DNA from: Elusimicrobiota bacterium
GTDB taxonomy: Bacteria > Elusimicrobiota > Elusimicrobia > UBA1565 > UBA9628
Reading direction: 5' to 3'
DNA: 5,373 nucleotides
NCBI GenBank assembly: GCA_028717525.1
Contig: JAQUNT010000195.1
Coordinates: forward strand, 1-5,373
Shown: positions 1 to 5,373 of the stretch, piece by piece
Position numbering within the stretch: position 1 is the stretch's first letter
Layout: each line of letters starts with the position of its first letter
Position numbers and translations under genes: made by a program
Notes under the pieces: model-generated
What the model was told of the DNA's origin: nothing
Seen by the model: only the letters and a program-made list of their open reading frames with translations
Databases searched by the model: none

Positions 1-379
1 GGCAGAGCGTGCCCATCCCCAAGGTCAGGCCCGGGGCTTGGCGCGCGGCCCACTCCAGCAGGCAGTGGTCGGCGAGGACGAGCCCCGAGACCCCGGCGGC
101 GCAGGCGCGCAGGATGTCGTCCTTGAGCCAGCCGGTCTGGACGCGGCCTTGCGGGGCGTTGGCGCAGAACAGCACGGACACGCCGCGGGCGCGGCCGAGG
201 GCCGCGACCTGCTCCAGCTCTCGGAAGGAGGAGAGGTTGGCGGAGGGCTGGGGCCGCCCGTTGGGGAAGTAGTCCGGGCGGGAGCCCAGGTCCATGACTC
301 CGCAGAAGACCTCGTCGGCCCCGGCCCGGGCCAGGGGCTCAAGCTCCGAGACGGCGCGCAGCGGCGCGGCGATCCTCAT
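1..379 (-). CDS. U32-family protein (peptidase U32 / UbiU-UbiV-YegQ-like), N-terminal part, cut by window edge
   Basis: This gene reads leftward from an ATG at 379-377 and runs off the left edge, leaving 126 codons. The start is preceded immediately by GCGGAG, too close for an ideal ribosome site, but no in-frame ATG lies just upstream. The N-terminus reads MRIAAPLRAVSELEPL followed by ARAGADEVFCGV, the typical opening of the U32 fold (first beta-strand, helix, then 'AGADEvYcG'). Around residues 100-126 it has LVLADHCLLEW and LTLGMGTLC, which fit the family's later barrel strands. Family members include collagenase-like peptidases, the RNA-modification factor RlhA, TrhP (YegQ) and the Fe-S proteins UbiU/UbiV. 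The catalytic and cysteine-cluster region lies outside the window, so the activity cannot be chosen. It is divergent from the transporter operon and shares its control region. Family assignment is fairly secure; function is open. Confidence 0.8.
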   Translation of the reverse strand, partial: MRIAAPLRAVSELEPLARAGADEVFCGVMDLGSRPDYFPNGRPQPSANLSSFRELEQVAALGRARGVSVLFCANAPQGRVQTGWLKDDILRACAAGVSGLVLADHCLLEWAARQAPGLTLGMGTLC

Positions 380-392
380 CTCCGCAGAGATG

Positions 393-436
393 TTATCATT
401 TGCCCGGCGAGGGGGCGAGTCCGGGTATTATGATAA
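393..436. promoter_or_regulatory. Divergent promoter/operator region with interrupted inverted repeat
   Basis: TTATCAT at 393-399 is the exact reverse complement of ATGATAA at 430-436. Inside them, CCCGG at 403-407 pairs with CCGGG at 421-425. The two inner pieces are offset by an asymmetric 3/4-base mismatch, around a 13-base centre. The outer arms are the only clearly AT-rich DNA in an otherwise very GC-rich window, and they lie between two divergent start codons. TATTAT at 426-431 differs from the -10 consensus by one base. The best upstream TTG-containing hexamer (400-405) is 20 bases away, longer than usual. On the other strand CATAAT (433-428) is also one base off consensus, with no good -35. 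A two-way promoter with a repressor or activator site is inferred. The repeat is seen directly; the promoter elements are weak. Confidence 0.5.
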
Positions 437-456
437 AATCGTCCTGCGCCGCCCCC

Positions 457-1230
457 ATGTATAGGATCACCTGCCGAGTCCAAGGCCGCCGGCTGGTCTT
501 GGACATCCACGAGCAGTCGGTGTTCGTCCCGAACCTGATGTCCTGGTTCACGGCGGCGCACATGCGTGTGGCCCCGGGCGAGACCTTCTGCGACGTGGGC
601 CTGGGCAGCGGACTGCACGCCCTGCTCGCCGCGAAGCTGGGGGCTCGGCAGGTCTACGGCACGGACATCAACCCCGTCGCCCTGCGCTTCGCGCGCCGCA
701 ACGCCCGGCTCAACGGGGTCGCGGATCGCTGCCGTTTCTTCCTGGGGGATCTGACCCGGCCCTTGCTCCGGCGCGGGCTGCGCGTGGACGCCGTCATCTA
801 CAACGCGCCCCAGTTCCCCGGCCGGCTGGTCCCCCCGGGGATCCCGCCGCGGCTGCGCGACTCGGTCAACGGAGGCCGGGACGGGAGCCGGCTCAACGTC
901 CGGTTCCTTCGCGAGGTCGGTCCGGCCCTCCTGCCCCGCGGGCGCGTCTACAGCCCGCTCGTGGGCTGGTCCGCCCCGGCGCGGTCCCTGGCGGCCATTC
1001 GGGAGGGCGGCTTTCGCTGCCGGCGGCTGGCGCAGGCGGACATCCCGCCCTGGGGCCGCGGCAACCGCACCCGGGCCTGGTTCCTGGAGCACCCCGGCCG
1101 GCACGTCCTCACCTTCGCTCCCGGAAGTTCCGCGACGGCGCGCGCCTGGCTGCTGGAACTGCGCCTGGGCGCCGGCGCCCGGGCGGCCGCGCGCAAACCC
1201 TCGCGCGTGGAAGTGGATTTCACATGCTGA
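457..1230 (+). CDS. Class I SAM-dependent methyltransferase, HemK/PrmC-like
   Basis: This is a protein of 257 residues from the chosen ATG. Residues 46-54 read DVGLGSGLH, the glycine-rich SAM-binding motif I. GTDINP at 68-73 is the acidic loop that binds the SAM ribose, and 82-98 (N..LNG, then FFLGD) fits the next strand. VIYNAPQFP at 113-121 occupies the position of the NPPY catalytic motif of HemK/PrmC enzymes, but reads N-A-P-Q. A GGRDG stretch further on resembles the GG.DG segment of that family. Glutamine or another planar nitrogen is the usual methyl acceptor for NPPY enzymes; the altered motif leaves the substrate unknown. Start choice: in-frame TTG at 400 and ATG at 430 exist, but 430 lies inside the inverted repeat and is followed by AT-rich codons (ATA, AAA) unlike the rest of the gene. 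No start has a strong ribosome site. It is the first gene of the rightward operon, 9 bp before SBP1. Confidence 0.8.
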   Translation: MYRITCRVQGRRLVLDIHEQSVFVPNLMSWFTAAHMRVAPGETFCDVGLGSGLHALLAAKLGARQVYGTDINPVALRFARRNARLNGVADRCRFFLGDLTRPLLRRGLRVDAVIYNAPQFPGRLVPPGIPPRLRDSVNGGRDGSRLNVRFLREVGPALLPRGRVYSPLVGWSAPARSLAAIREGGFRCRRLAQADIPPWGRGNRTRAWFLEHPGRHVLTFAPGSSATARAWLLELRLGAGARAAARKPSRVEVDFTC

Positions 1231-1239
1231 GGCAGAGCC

Positions 1240-2262
1240 ATGGCGGCCCGCAGCGCTGACCAAGGCTTCCGCGTCTGGCGCCGGCGCACGCTGCGGGCGG
1301 CGCGGCGCGAGGGGCGGCTGGTCTGGTACACGGGGCCCAACCCGGTCACGCCCTTGTTGGCCGCCGCCTTCCGCCGCGCCCACCCCGGTCTGGAGATGGA
1401 GATCGTAGCCCTGGACGGCCCCGTCATCTCGGAGCGCTTCTACGAGGACAAGGACGCGGGCCGCGAGGTCTGCGACGTGCTCTGCGCGGGTTCGGGCCAG
1501 TGCCTGGAGGACTACAAGGTGCGCGGCTACCTGGCGACCCTGGAGGCTCTGCCCCACTGGCGCGACATCCCGGACTGGGCCAAGGACCGGGACGGCTGCT
1601 ACTACCATTACATCAACTCCCGCTTCGGCATCATGTACAACTCGCGCCTGCTGCCGGACCGCGAGGCCCCGCGCTCCTTCGCGGAGCTCGTGGAGCCGCG
1701 CTGGAGGCGGCGCGTCGCCTTGACCCATCCCAGCTCGCGCGGGATGGGGCTGCGCTTCTTCCGTTACGCCGCGGAGTACCCCGGCCTGGGCTGGCGCTGG
1801 ATCGCGCGCCTGCGCCGGGTGGAGCCGCTGATCCTGCCTATGGCGGGAGGGCCGCTGACCGCCTTGGTCCTGGAGGGCGGGCGGGCCGTGGCCGTCCATC
1901 GCGACCTGGAGGCGGCGTTCCTCCGCCGCCAGGAGCCGAGCATCCGTTTCCGGCGCGTCGCGGAGGCGGCCCCGGTGCAGCTCATCCCCATGGCCGTCAA
2001 CGCCCGCGCGCGGCACCCCAACGCCGCGCGCCTATTCGTGGATTGGGTCATGTCCGCGGCCGCGCGGCGGCTCCTGGAAGGGTACGGCTACGGCTATCCC
2101 ATCCGCCGAGGGGTCCCGGGGCCCGACCGGGACCCGCGCGCCTGGCTCCAGCCCCTAGGATCGTTCCGGCCCGGCGCGACGCGGCGTCTGGTGGCGCGGG
2201 TCTGCGCGTTGCTGCGCCAGGGCGAATACACCCCCACCATCCCGGCGAGGATCCGCTTCTGA
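1240..2262 (+). CDS. Solute-binding protein of Fe3+/AfuA-type ABC transporters, lacking a signal peptide (SBP1)
   Basis: This is a protein of 340 residues. LVWYTG at 27-32 is the first beta-strand of the binding fold. It is followed by an AAAFRRAHPG helix, then DAGREVCDVL (72-81), the 'n..aDV' segment of iron/sugar-phosphate/phosphonate binding proteins, and PHW...PDWAKD at 105-116. The order and spacing match SBP2 of this operon: about 38 of 90 residues are identical without gaps (hand count, residues 27-116). The first 26 residues contain nine arginines and no hydrophobic stretch, so no Sec or lipoprotein signal is visible. In-frame extension is blocked by the methyltransferase TGA at 1228-1230. 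GAGG at 1229-1232, seven bases before the ATG, is a good ribosome site and supports this start. No adjacent Tyr-Tyr pair appears in the C-terminal lobe, so ferric iron is not indicated. It ends in TGATG, overlapping the ATPase start by one base. Fold assignment is strong; location and ligand are open. Confidence 0.82.
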   Translation: MAARSADQGFRVWRRRTLRAARREGRLVWYTGPNPVTPLLAAAFRRAHPGLEMEIVALDGPVISERFYEDKDAGREVCDVLCAGSGQCLEDYKVRGYLATLEALPHWRDIPDWAKDRDGCYYHYINSRFGIMYNSRLLPDREAPRSFAELVEPRWRRRVALTHPSSRGMGLRFFRYAAEYPGLGWRWIARLRRVEPLILPMAGGPLTALVLEGGRAVAVHRDLEAAFLRRQEPSIRFRRVAEAAPVQLIPMAVNARARHPNAARLFVDWVMSAAARRLLEGYGYGYPIRRGVPGPDRDPRAWLQPLGSFRPGATRRLVARVCALLRQGEYTPTIPARIRF

Positions 2263-3329
2263 TGCGGCCCTGCCGGATCGTGGTCGAGGGCGTTTGCGTG
2301 GACCTGGGGGCCGCGCCCGTCCTGCGGCAGGTGGACCTGACCTTGGAACCGGGCCAGTTGACCGCCCTGCTCGGGCCTTCCGGAGCGGGCAAGACGACCC
2401 TGCTCAAGGTCCTGGCCGGCCTGGAGCAGCCCCGGGCCGGGCGCGTGCGGGCCGGGGAGGTCTCCTGGAGCGACGCGGGCGTCGGGCGCTTCGTGGCGGC
2501 CCGGGCTCGCGGCGTCGGGCTGGTCTTCCAATCCTATGCCCTCTGGCCGCATCTCTCCGCGTTCGAGAACGTGGCCTTCCCGCTGCGGGTGCGCCGGGTC
2601 CCGGAGGCGGAACTGCGGGCGCGCGTGGCGGCGGCGTTCGAGTTGGTGCGCCTGCCGCGAGAGGTCCAGGCGCGGGAGCCGGCGACCCTCTCCGGCGGAG
2701 AGCAGCAGCGCGTGTCCCTGGCCCGGGCCCTGGTCTACGAGCCCGGCCTGCTGCTCTGCGACGAGCCCCTGGCCAACCTCGACGCACCCGGCCGCGAGGC
2801 CCTGCGCGCGGACATGCGCCGTCTCCAAAGGAGCACCGGCGTGACCGTGCTCTACGTCACCCACGATCAGGCCGAGGCTCTGGCCATGGCGGACCGGCTC
2901 GCGGTCATGGATGCGGGCCGGATCGTGGAGGCGGGCGACCCGCGGGCGCTCTACGAGCGGGCCCGCAGCCCCATCGTGGCCCGCTTCCTGGGCGCGCGCA
3001 ACGAGCTGCGCGGCGTCCGCCGCGGCGGCCTGGTCGAGCTGGAGGGGGGGGTGGCCCTGGAGTCTCCTCTCGACGGCGGCCCGCGCGACGGCTCGGCGGT
3101 GGTGGCGCTGCTGCGTCCCGATGAGCTGGAGCTCCTCGGGCCCGGGGAGGCCCGCGCGGGCTGGGCGGGAGTGGTCGCGTCGGTGGAGTTCGCGGGCGAG
3201 CGCGTCCGGCTCTGCCTGGAAGGGGCCGTGCGCCTGTGCGTGGACGTGCCGGCGGATCGCGCCCCGGCTCCGGGCGCGCGGGTGGTGGCCGCGGCCCGCC
3301 CGGGGCGCGCCAGGGTCTACCCGGCATGA
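2262..3329 (+). CDS. ABC transporter ATPase with TOBE domain, FbpC/PotA type
   Basis: This 355-residue protein is the nucleotide-binding subunit that powers import on the cytoplasmic face. All motifs are intact. Walker A GPSGAGKTT is at 38-46, the Q-loop FQSYALWPH has Gln at 90, the signature LSGGEQQR is at 143-150, Walker B LLLCDEP is at 163-169, the D-loop LANLD is at 170-174, and the switch histidine in YVTHDQAEA is at 201. The region from about 285 to the end, with VVALLRPDELELL and several short beta-strands, is a TOBE-type domain as in Fe3+, sugar, polyamine and phosphonate importers. The length is typical of the FbpC/UgpC/PotA group. The ATG shares one base with the SBP1 stop, and GAGGA at 2247-2251 is a usable ribosome site. 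A run of eight G at 3044-3051 does not break the frame. The substrate cannot be read from an ATPase. Confidence 0.93.
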   Translation: MRPCRIVVEGVCVDLGAAPVLRQVDLTLEPGQLTALLGPSGAGKTTLLKVLAGLEQPRAGRVRAGEVSWSDAGVGRFVAARARGVGLVFQSYALWPHLSAFENVAFPLRVRRVPEAELRARVAAAFELVRLPREVQAREPATLSGGEQQRVSLARALVYEPGLLLCDEPLANLDAPGREALRADMRRLQRSTGVTVLYVTHDQAEALAMADRLAVMDAGRIVEAGDPRALYERARSPIVARFLGARNELRGVRRGGLVELEGGVALESPLDGGPRDGSAVVALLRPDELELLGPGEARAGWAGVVASVEFAGERVRLCLEGAVRLCVDVPADRAPAPGARVVAAARPGRARVYPA

Positions 3330-4246
3330 GGCTCGCCGACGGCCATGCGCACCTCACCAAGCTCATCCCCCTGGGCCGCGTGGCGGCGCGCCTGAGGGAG
3401 GCCGGCGTGGCCGCCGCGGCGGTCATGGTACGCGAGGCCCGGGAGGAGCGCGCCCTGGAGCTGGCGCGGCGCTGCCCCGGCCGCATCTGGCCGCTGGCGG
3501 GTGGGCGACTGTTCCAGCGCGCCCTCCAGGACGGCGCGCACAAGTCCCGGGCCGGGGGCGTGCGCCGCTTCCGGGGCTTCGCCGCGTCCTGGTGGGGCGC
3601 CCGCGGGGAGAAGGTGTTCGCCGAGCTCGGCCGGGCCTTGGACCGGGGGGTTTTCCGCGGCGTCGGGGAGATACGCCTCCAGCATCGGGGCTACGGCTCC
3701 GGGGTCCCGGAGATGAAGTGCGACTACGACTTCGCCCCGGACCATCCCGTCATCCTGCGTCTGCTGGAGACCTGCTCCCGGCGCGCCGTGCCGGTCGTCG
3801 TACACCTGGAGGTCGACGTGGACCGTCGCGCGCGGCTGGCCGCCTTCGCGCGCGCGCTGCAGGCGGTGCCGCGCGCGCGCGTGGTGTGGGCGCACGGCGG
3901 TCCGTGCGATGCCGCGACGCTGGAGCGGATGCTGGGCCAGCACGGCAACCTCTGGGCCGAGATCCAGCCCTTGGTCCGGGACACCTACTCCCGCCGGGTG
4001 CCCTACCTGCGCACTTTTCCGCCCCTGACCGGTCCGGACGGGAGACTCCGGCCTCATTGGCGTCGGCTCTGGATCCGCCGCGCCGGCCGCCTCTTGTTCG
4101 GCTCCGACTGCCGCAGCGCGCCGGAGTACGGATGCCTGCGGGTCCGGGCGGAGGACATGCGGGCCCTGCTGGCCCAGGTCCCGGAGGCGGCCGCCCGCCG
4201 CATCGCTTGGGACAACGCCGCGGCCCTCTTCGGGAGGCCGCGCTGA
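3326..4246 (+). CDS. Amidohydrolase_2-type metal-dependent hydrolase (TIM barrel)
   Basis: This protein has 306 residues, normal for the family. It opens with DGHAHL (residues 5-10), the HxH metal motif at the end of the first barrel strand. GEIRLQH follows at 114-120, PVVVHLEVD at 156-164 (His160), VVWAHGG at 186-192 (His190) and LLFGSDC at 256-262 (Asp261). His7, His9, His160 and Asp261 match the mononuclear zinc ligands of ACMSD/LigW-like amidohydrolases, with His190 as a likely catalytic base. These enzymes hydrolyse lactones or amides, or decarboxylate aromatic acids; the sequence does not say which. No signal peptide is visible, so it should act in the cytoplasm. The start overlaps the ATPase stop as ATGA (four bases), and its stop overlaps the SBP2 start by one base. 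It is thus embedded within a transporter operon and may process the imported compound. Confidence 0.82.
   Translation: MRLADGHAHLTKLIPLGRVAARLREAGVAAAAVMVREAREERALELARRCPGRIWPLAGGRLFQRALQDGAHKSRAGGVRRFRGFAASWWGARGEKVFAELGRALDRGVFRGVGEIRLQHRGYGSGVPEMKCDYDFAPDHPVILRLLETCSRRAVPVVVHLEVDVDRRARLAAFARALQAVPRARVVWAHGGPCDAATLERMLGQHGNLWAEIQPLVRDTYSRRVPYLRTFPPLTGPDGRLRPHWRRLWIRRAGRLLFGSDCRSAPEYGCLRVRAEDMRALLAQVPEAAARRIAWDNAAALFGRPR
4232..4237 (+). promoter_or_regulatory. Ribosome binding site for SBP2
   Basis: GGGAGG lies eight bases before the ATG at 4246, inside the last codons of the amidohydrolase gene. It fixes the SBP2 start at the base shared with the upstream TGA, which also gives a well-formed signal peptide. 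Confidence 0.6.
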
Positions 4247-5232
4247 TGGCCGCGGCCCTGCGCGCGCTGCTCTTGCTGGCCTGGGCGTCGCACGCCGCCG
4301 GCGTCCAGGACGAGGGGGTCGTGGTCTGGTACGCCGGCACCCATTCCCTGCATCCGGCCCTGGCCGAGGCGTTCAGGGCGCGGTATCCCGGGGTGAGGGT
4401 GCAGCTGGTCCAGCTCGGCGGTCCGTCCCTTACCGCGCGGTTCACCGCCGACCAGGAGCGTGGAGCGCGGACGGCGGACGTCTTTTCCTCGGGCTTGACC
4501 GAATGCTACCCCGGCCTGCGGCGGCGCGGCTGGCTGGCGGACCTGCGGGGCCTGCCGCACTGGGCGGAGCTGCCGGCCTGGGCCAAGGACCCGCGCGGGT
4601 CCTATGCCTTCTTCCATATCCTGCGCCACTGCATCGCCGTCAATACGGAACTGGTGGGGCCCGGGCGCCGGCCGCGCTCTTACGCGGAGCTCGCCGAGCC
4701 GCGCTGGAAGGATCAGGTGGCCCTGGTGGATCCGGATACGGGAGGCACGGGCCTTTATCTGGCCCGCTTCGCGGCGGCCCAGCCCCGCCTGGGGCTCGGG
4801 TGGATGGAGCGCCTGCGCGCCAACGGCGCCCGGCTATTCTTCCAGAGCGGGCAGCTCACGGAAGCCGTGGCCGGCGGGCGGCGCGCCGTAGGGCTGGACC
4901 GCGACGTGGAGGTCGCCGAGGCGCGGCGGGCCGGCGCCCCCATCGAGTGCGTCTTCCCCTCGGACGGCCTGCCCCTGCAGTTCACCACCGTGGCCGTCAG
5001 CTCGCGGGCCCCGCACCCGCGGGCGGCGCGGCTCTTCGCGGACTGGCTCATCTCGGCCGAGGGCCGCCAGGCCGTGGCCAAGGCCGGCTTCCTGGCGCCC
5101 GGGGGACGCCGGCCGCAGGCCGTCTGGCCCCAAGCCTGGGTGCTGGACATCGAAGCCCTGGACGACGCCGAGGCCAAGGCCTTCGCCAGCCGGGTCTCGC
5201 GGGCGCTCAAGGGGAAGTCGGGGGGGAGATGA
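4246..5232 (+). CDS. Periplasmic/extracellular solute-binding protein of Fe3+/AfuA-type ABC transporter (SBP2)
   Basis: This protein has 328 residues. The first 19-20 form a plausible Sec signal peptide: one arginine, a hydrophobic LRALLLLAWA core, then small residues with a likely cut near SHA-AG. No lipobox cysteine is seen. The mature protein begins just before VVVWYAG (25-31) and has the family order: AEAFRARYPG helix, RTADVFSSG at 75-83, PHWAELPAWAKD at 104-115, RPRSYAELAEPRW, DPDTGGTG, then the hinge and C-terminal lobe with GLPLQFTTVAV and ARLFADWLISAEGRQ. The last is a near-universal C-terminal helix of Fe3+/AfuA-type proteins. No adjacent tyrosine pair is present in the second lobe, so iron binding as in FbpA is not supported. 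Sugar phosphate, phosphonate or another small anion is possible. It is adjacent to the permease and is the most likely working binding protein of the importer. Confidence 0.87.
   Translation: MAAALRALLLLAWASHAAGVQDEGVVVWYAGTHSLHPALAEAFRARYPGVRVQLVQLGGPSLTARFTADQERGARTADVFSSGLTECYPGLRRRGWLADLRGLPHWAELPAWAKDPRGSYAFFHILRHCIAVNTELVGPGRRPRSYAELAEPRWKDQVALVDPDTGGTGLYLARFAAAQPRLGLGWMERLRANGARLFFQSGQLTEAVAGGRRAVGLDRDVEVAEARRAGAPIECVFPSDGLPLQFTTVAVSSRAPHPRAARLFADWLISAEGRQAVAKAGFLAPGGRRPQAVWPQAWVLDIEALDDAEAKAFASRVSRALKGKSGGR
5220..5227 (+). promoter_or_regulatory. G-tract ribosome binding site for the permease
   Basis: Seven G followed by A lie immediately before the GA of the overlapping ATGA start at 5229. 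The GGGGGAG stretch is purine-rich enough to serve as a Shine-Dalgarno sequence, although its spacing is very short. Confidence 0.4.
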
Positions 5233-5373
5233 ACCGCGGCCGGACCGTCGTCCTCGTCTGCGCGGGCCTGCTGCTGCTCGTGACGGCCTACCCCGTGGGC
5301 TGGCTCGCCTTCCGGGCCCTGCACGACGCCTCGGGCGCCTGGACGGCGGACCACCTGCGCGCGGTGCTCGCCG
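5229..5373 (+). CDS. ABC transporter permease (FbpB/AfuB-like), N-terminal part, cut by window edge
   Basis: Only 48 codons are present before the right edge. The start codon overlaps the SBP2 stop as ATGA. The N-terminus is MNRGRTVVLVCAG and continues into LLLLVTAYPVGWLAF, a membrane segment at about 7-27 with positive charges in front. This is the first helix of binding-protein-dependent permeases; the 'YP..WL' ending followed by a short loop (RALHDASGAWT...) is characteristic of Fe3+/phosphonate-class permeases. The conserved EAA loop lies beyond the window. Its position right after SBP2 makes it the partner of the ATPase. Whether it is a fused double-length permease or one of a pair cannot be seen. 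Confidence 0.75.
   Translation, partial: MNRGRTVVLVCAGLLLLVTAYPVGWLAFRALHDASGAWTADHLRAVLA

Noticed and set aside
38..433. Rightward open frame antisense to the U32 gene
   Set aside because: The opposite strand gives a clear U32 N-terminus, and this frame shows only shadow composition.
1167..1180. 14-bp perfect palindrome GGGCGCCGGCGCCC in the methyltransferase gene
   Set aside because: It encodes ordinary codons within a conserved-length ORF, contains only G and C, and such palindromes arise easily at this base composition. It has no T-tract and no intergenic location, so it is not a terminator or operator.
376..2016. Long leftward open frame of 546 codons
   Set aside because: It lies antisense to the methyltransferase and SBP1. 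Its translation is low-complexity, rich in Arg, Gly, Ala and Pro, with no recognisable motif. It is a by-product of high GC reducing stop codons.
1500..2261. In-frame extension of the ATPase frame upstream of 2262
   Set aside because: The upstream part overlaps SBP1 in another frame and translates to proline/arginine-rich sequence. ABC homology begins at the ATG at 2262, which has a ribosome site.
3313..3322. Small hairpin GGGTCTACCC just before the amidohydrolase start
   Set aside because: The stem is only four base pairs, it lies inside coding sequence of the ATPase, and it has no T-run, so it is not a convincing terminator or attenuator.
2911..4245. In-frame extension of the SBP2 frame upstream of 4246
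   Set aside because: It overlaps the ATPase and amidohydrolase genes and has no domain character. The ATG at 4246 has GGGAGG upstream and yields a proper signal peptide.

Overview
The window is very GC-rich bacterial DNA with strong G/C preference at third codon positions and almost no intergenic space. It reads as a chromosomal operon from a high-GC bacterium. I cannot place it taxonomically from the sequence alone. There are no RNA genes, insertion sequences, CRISPR repeats or phage genes in it.

Layout: a leftward gene, cut by the left edge, encodes the N-terminal part of a U32-family ('peptidase U32') protein. It is separated by a short divergent control region (about 380-456), an AT-rich island with a 7+5 bp interrupted inverted repeat, from a rightward run of six genes. 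In order these are a HemK/PrmC-like SAM-dependent methyltransferase, a first extracellular-type solute-binding protein (SBP1), an FbpC/PotA-type ABC ATPase, an amidohydrolase_2-type metal hydrolase, a second solute-binding protein (SBP2), and the start of an ABC permease cut by the right edge. The first junction has a 9-bp gap. Every later junction overlaps by 1 or 4 bases (TGATG or ATGA), so the run is almost certainly one translationally coupled operon.

Working model: SBP2 (with signal peptide), the ATPase and the permease form a three-part importer of the Fe3+/sugar-phosphate/aminoethylphosphonate class (the AfuABC/FbpABC/PhnSTU grouping). The hydrolase gene sits inside the transporter operon and may act on the imported compound. 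Neither binding protein shows the adjacent tyrosine pair of ferric-binding proteins in its C-terminal lobe, so an organic substrate is at least as plausible as iron.

The oddest feature is SBP1. It is a clear paralogue of SBP2 and aligns with it without gaps over about 90 residues. Where SBP2 has a signal peptide, SBP1 has an arginine-rich, non-hydrophobic N-terminus of the same length. SBP1 is therefore predicted to stay in the cytoplasm unless exported by an unrecognised route.
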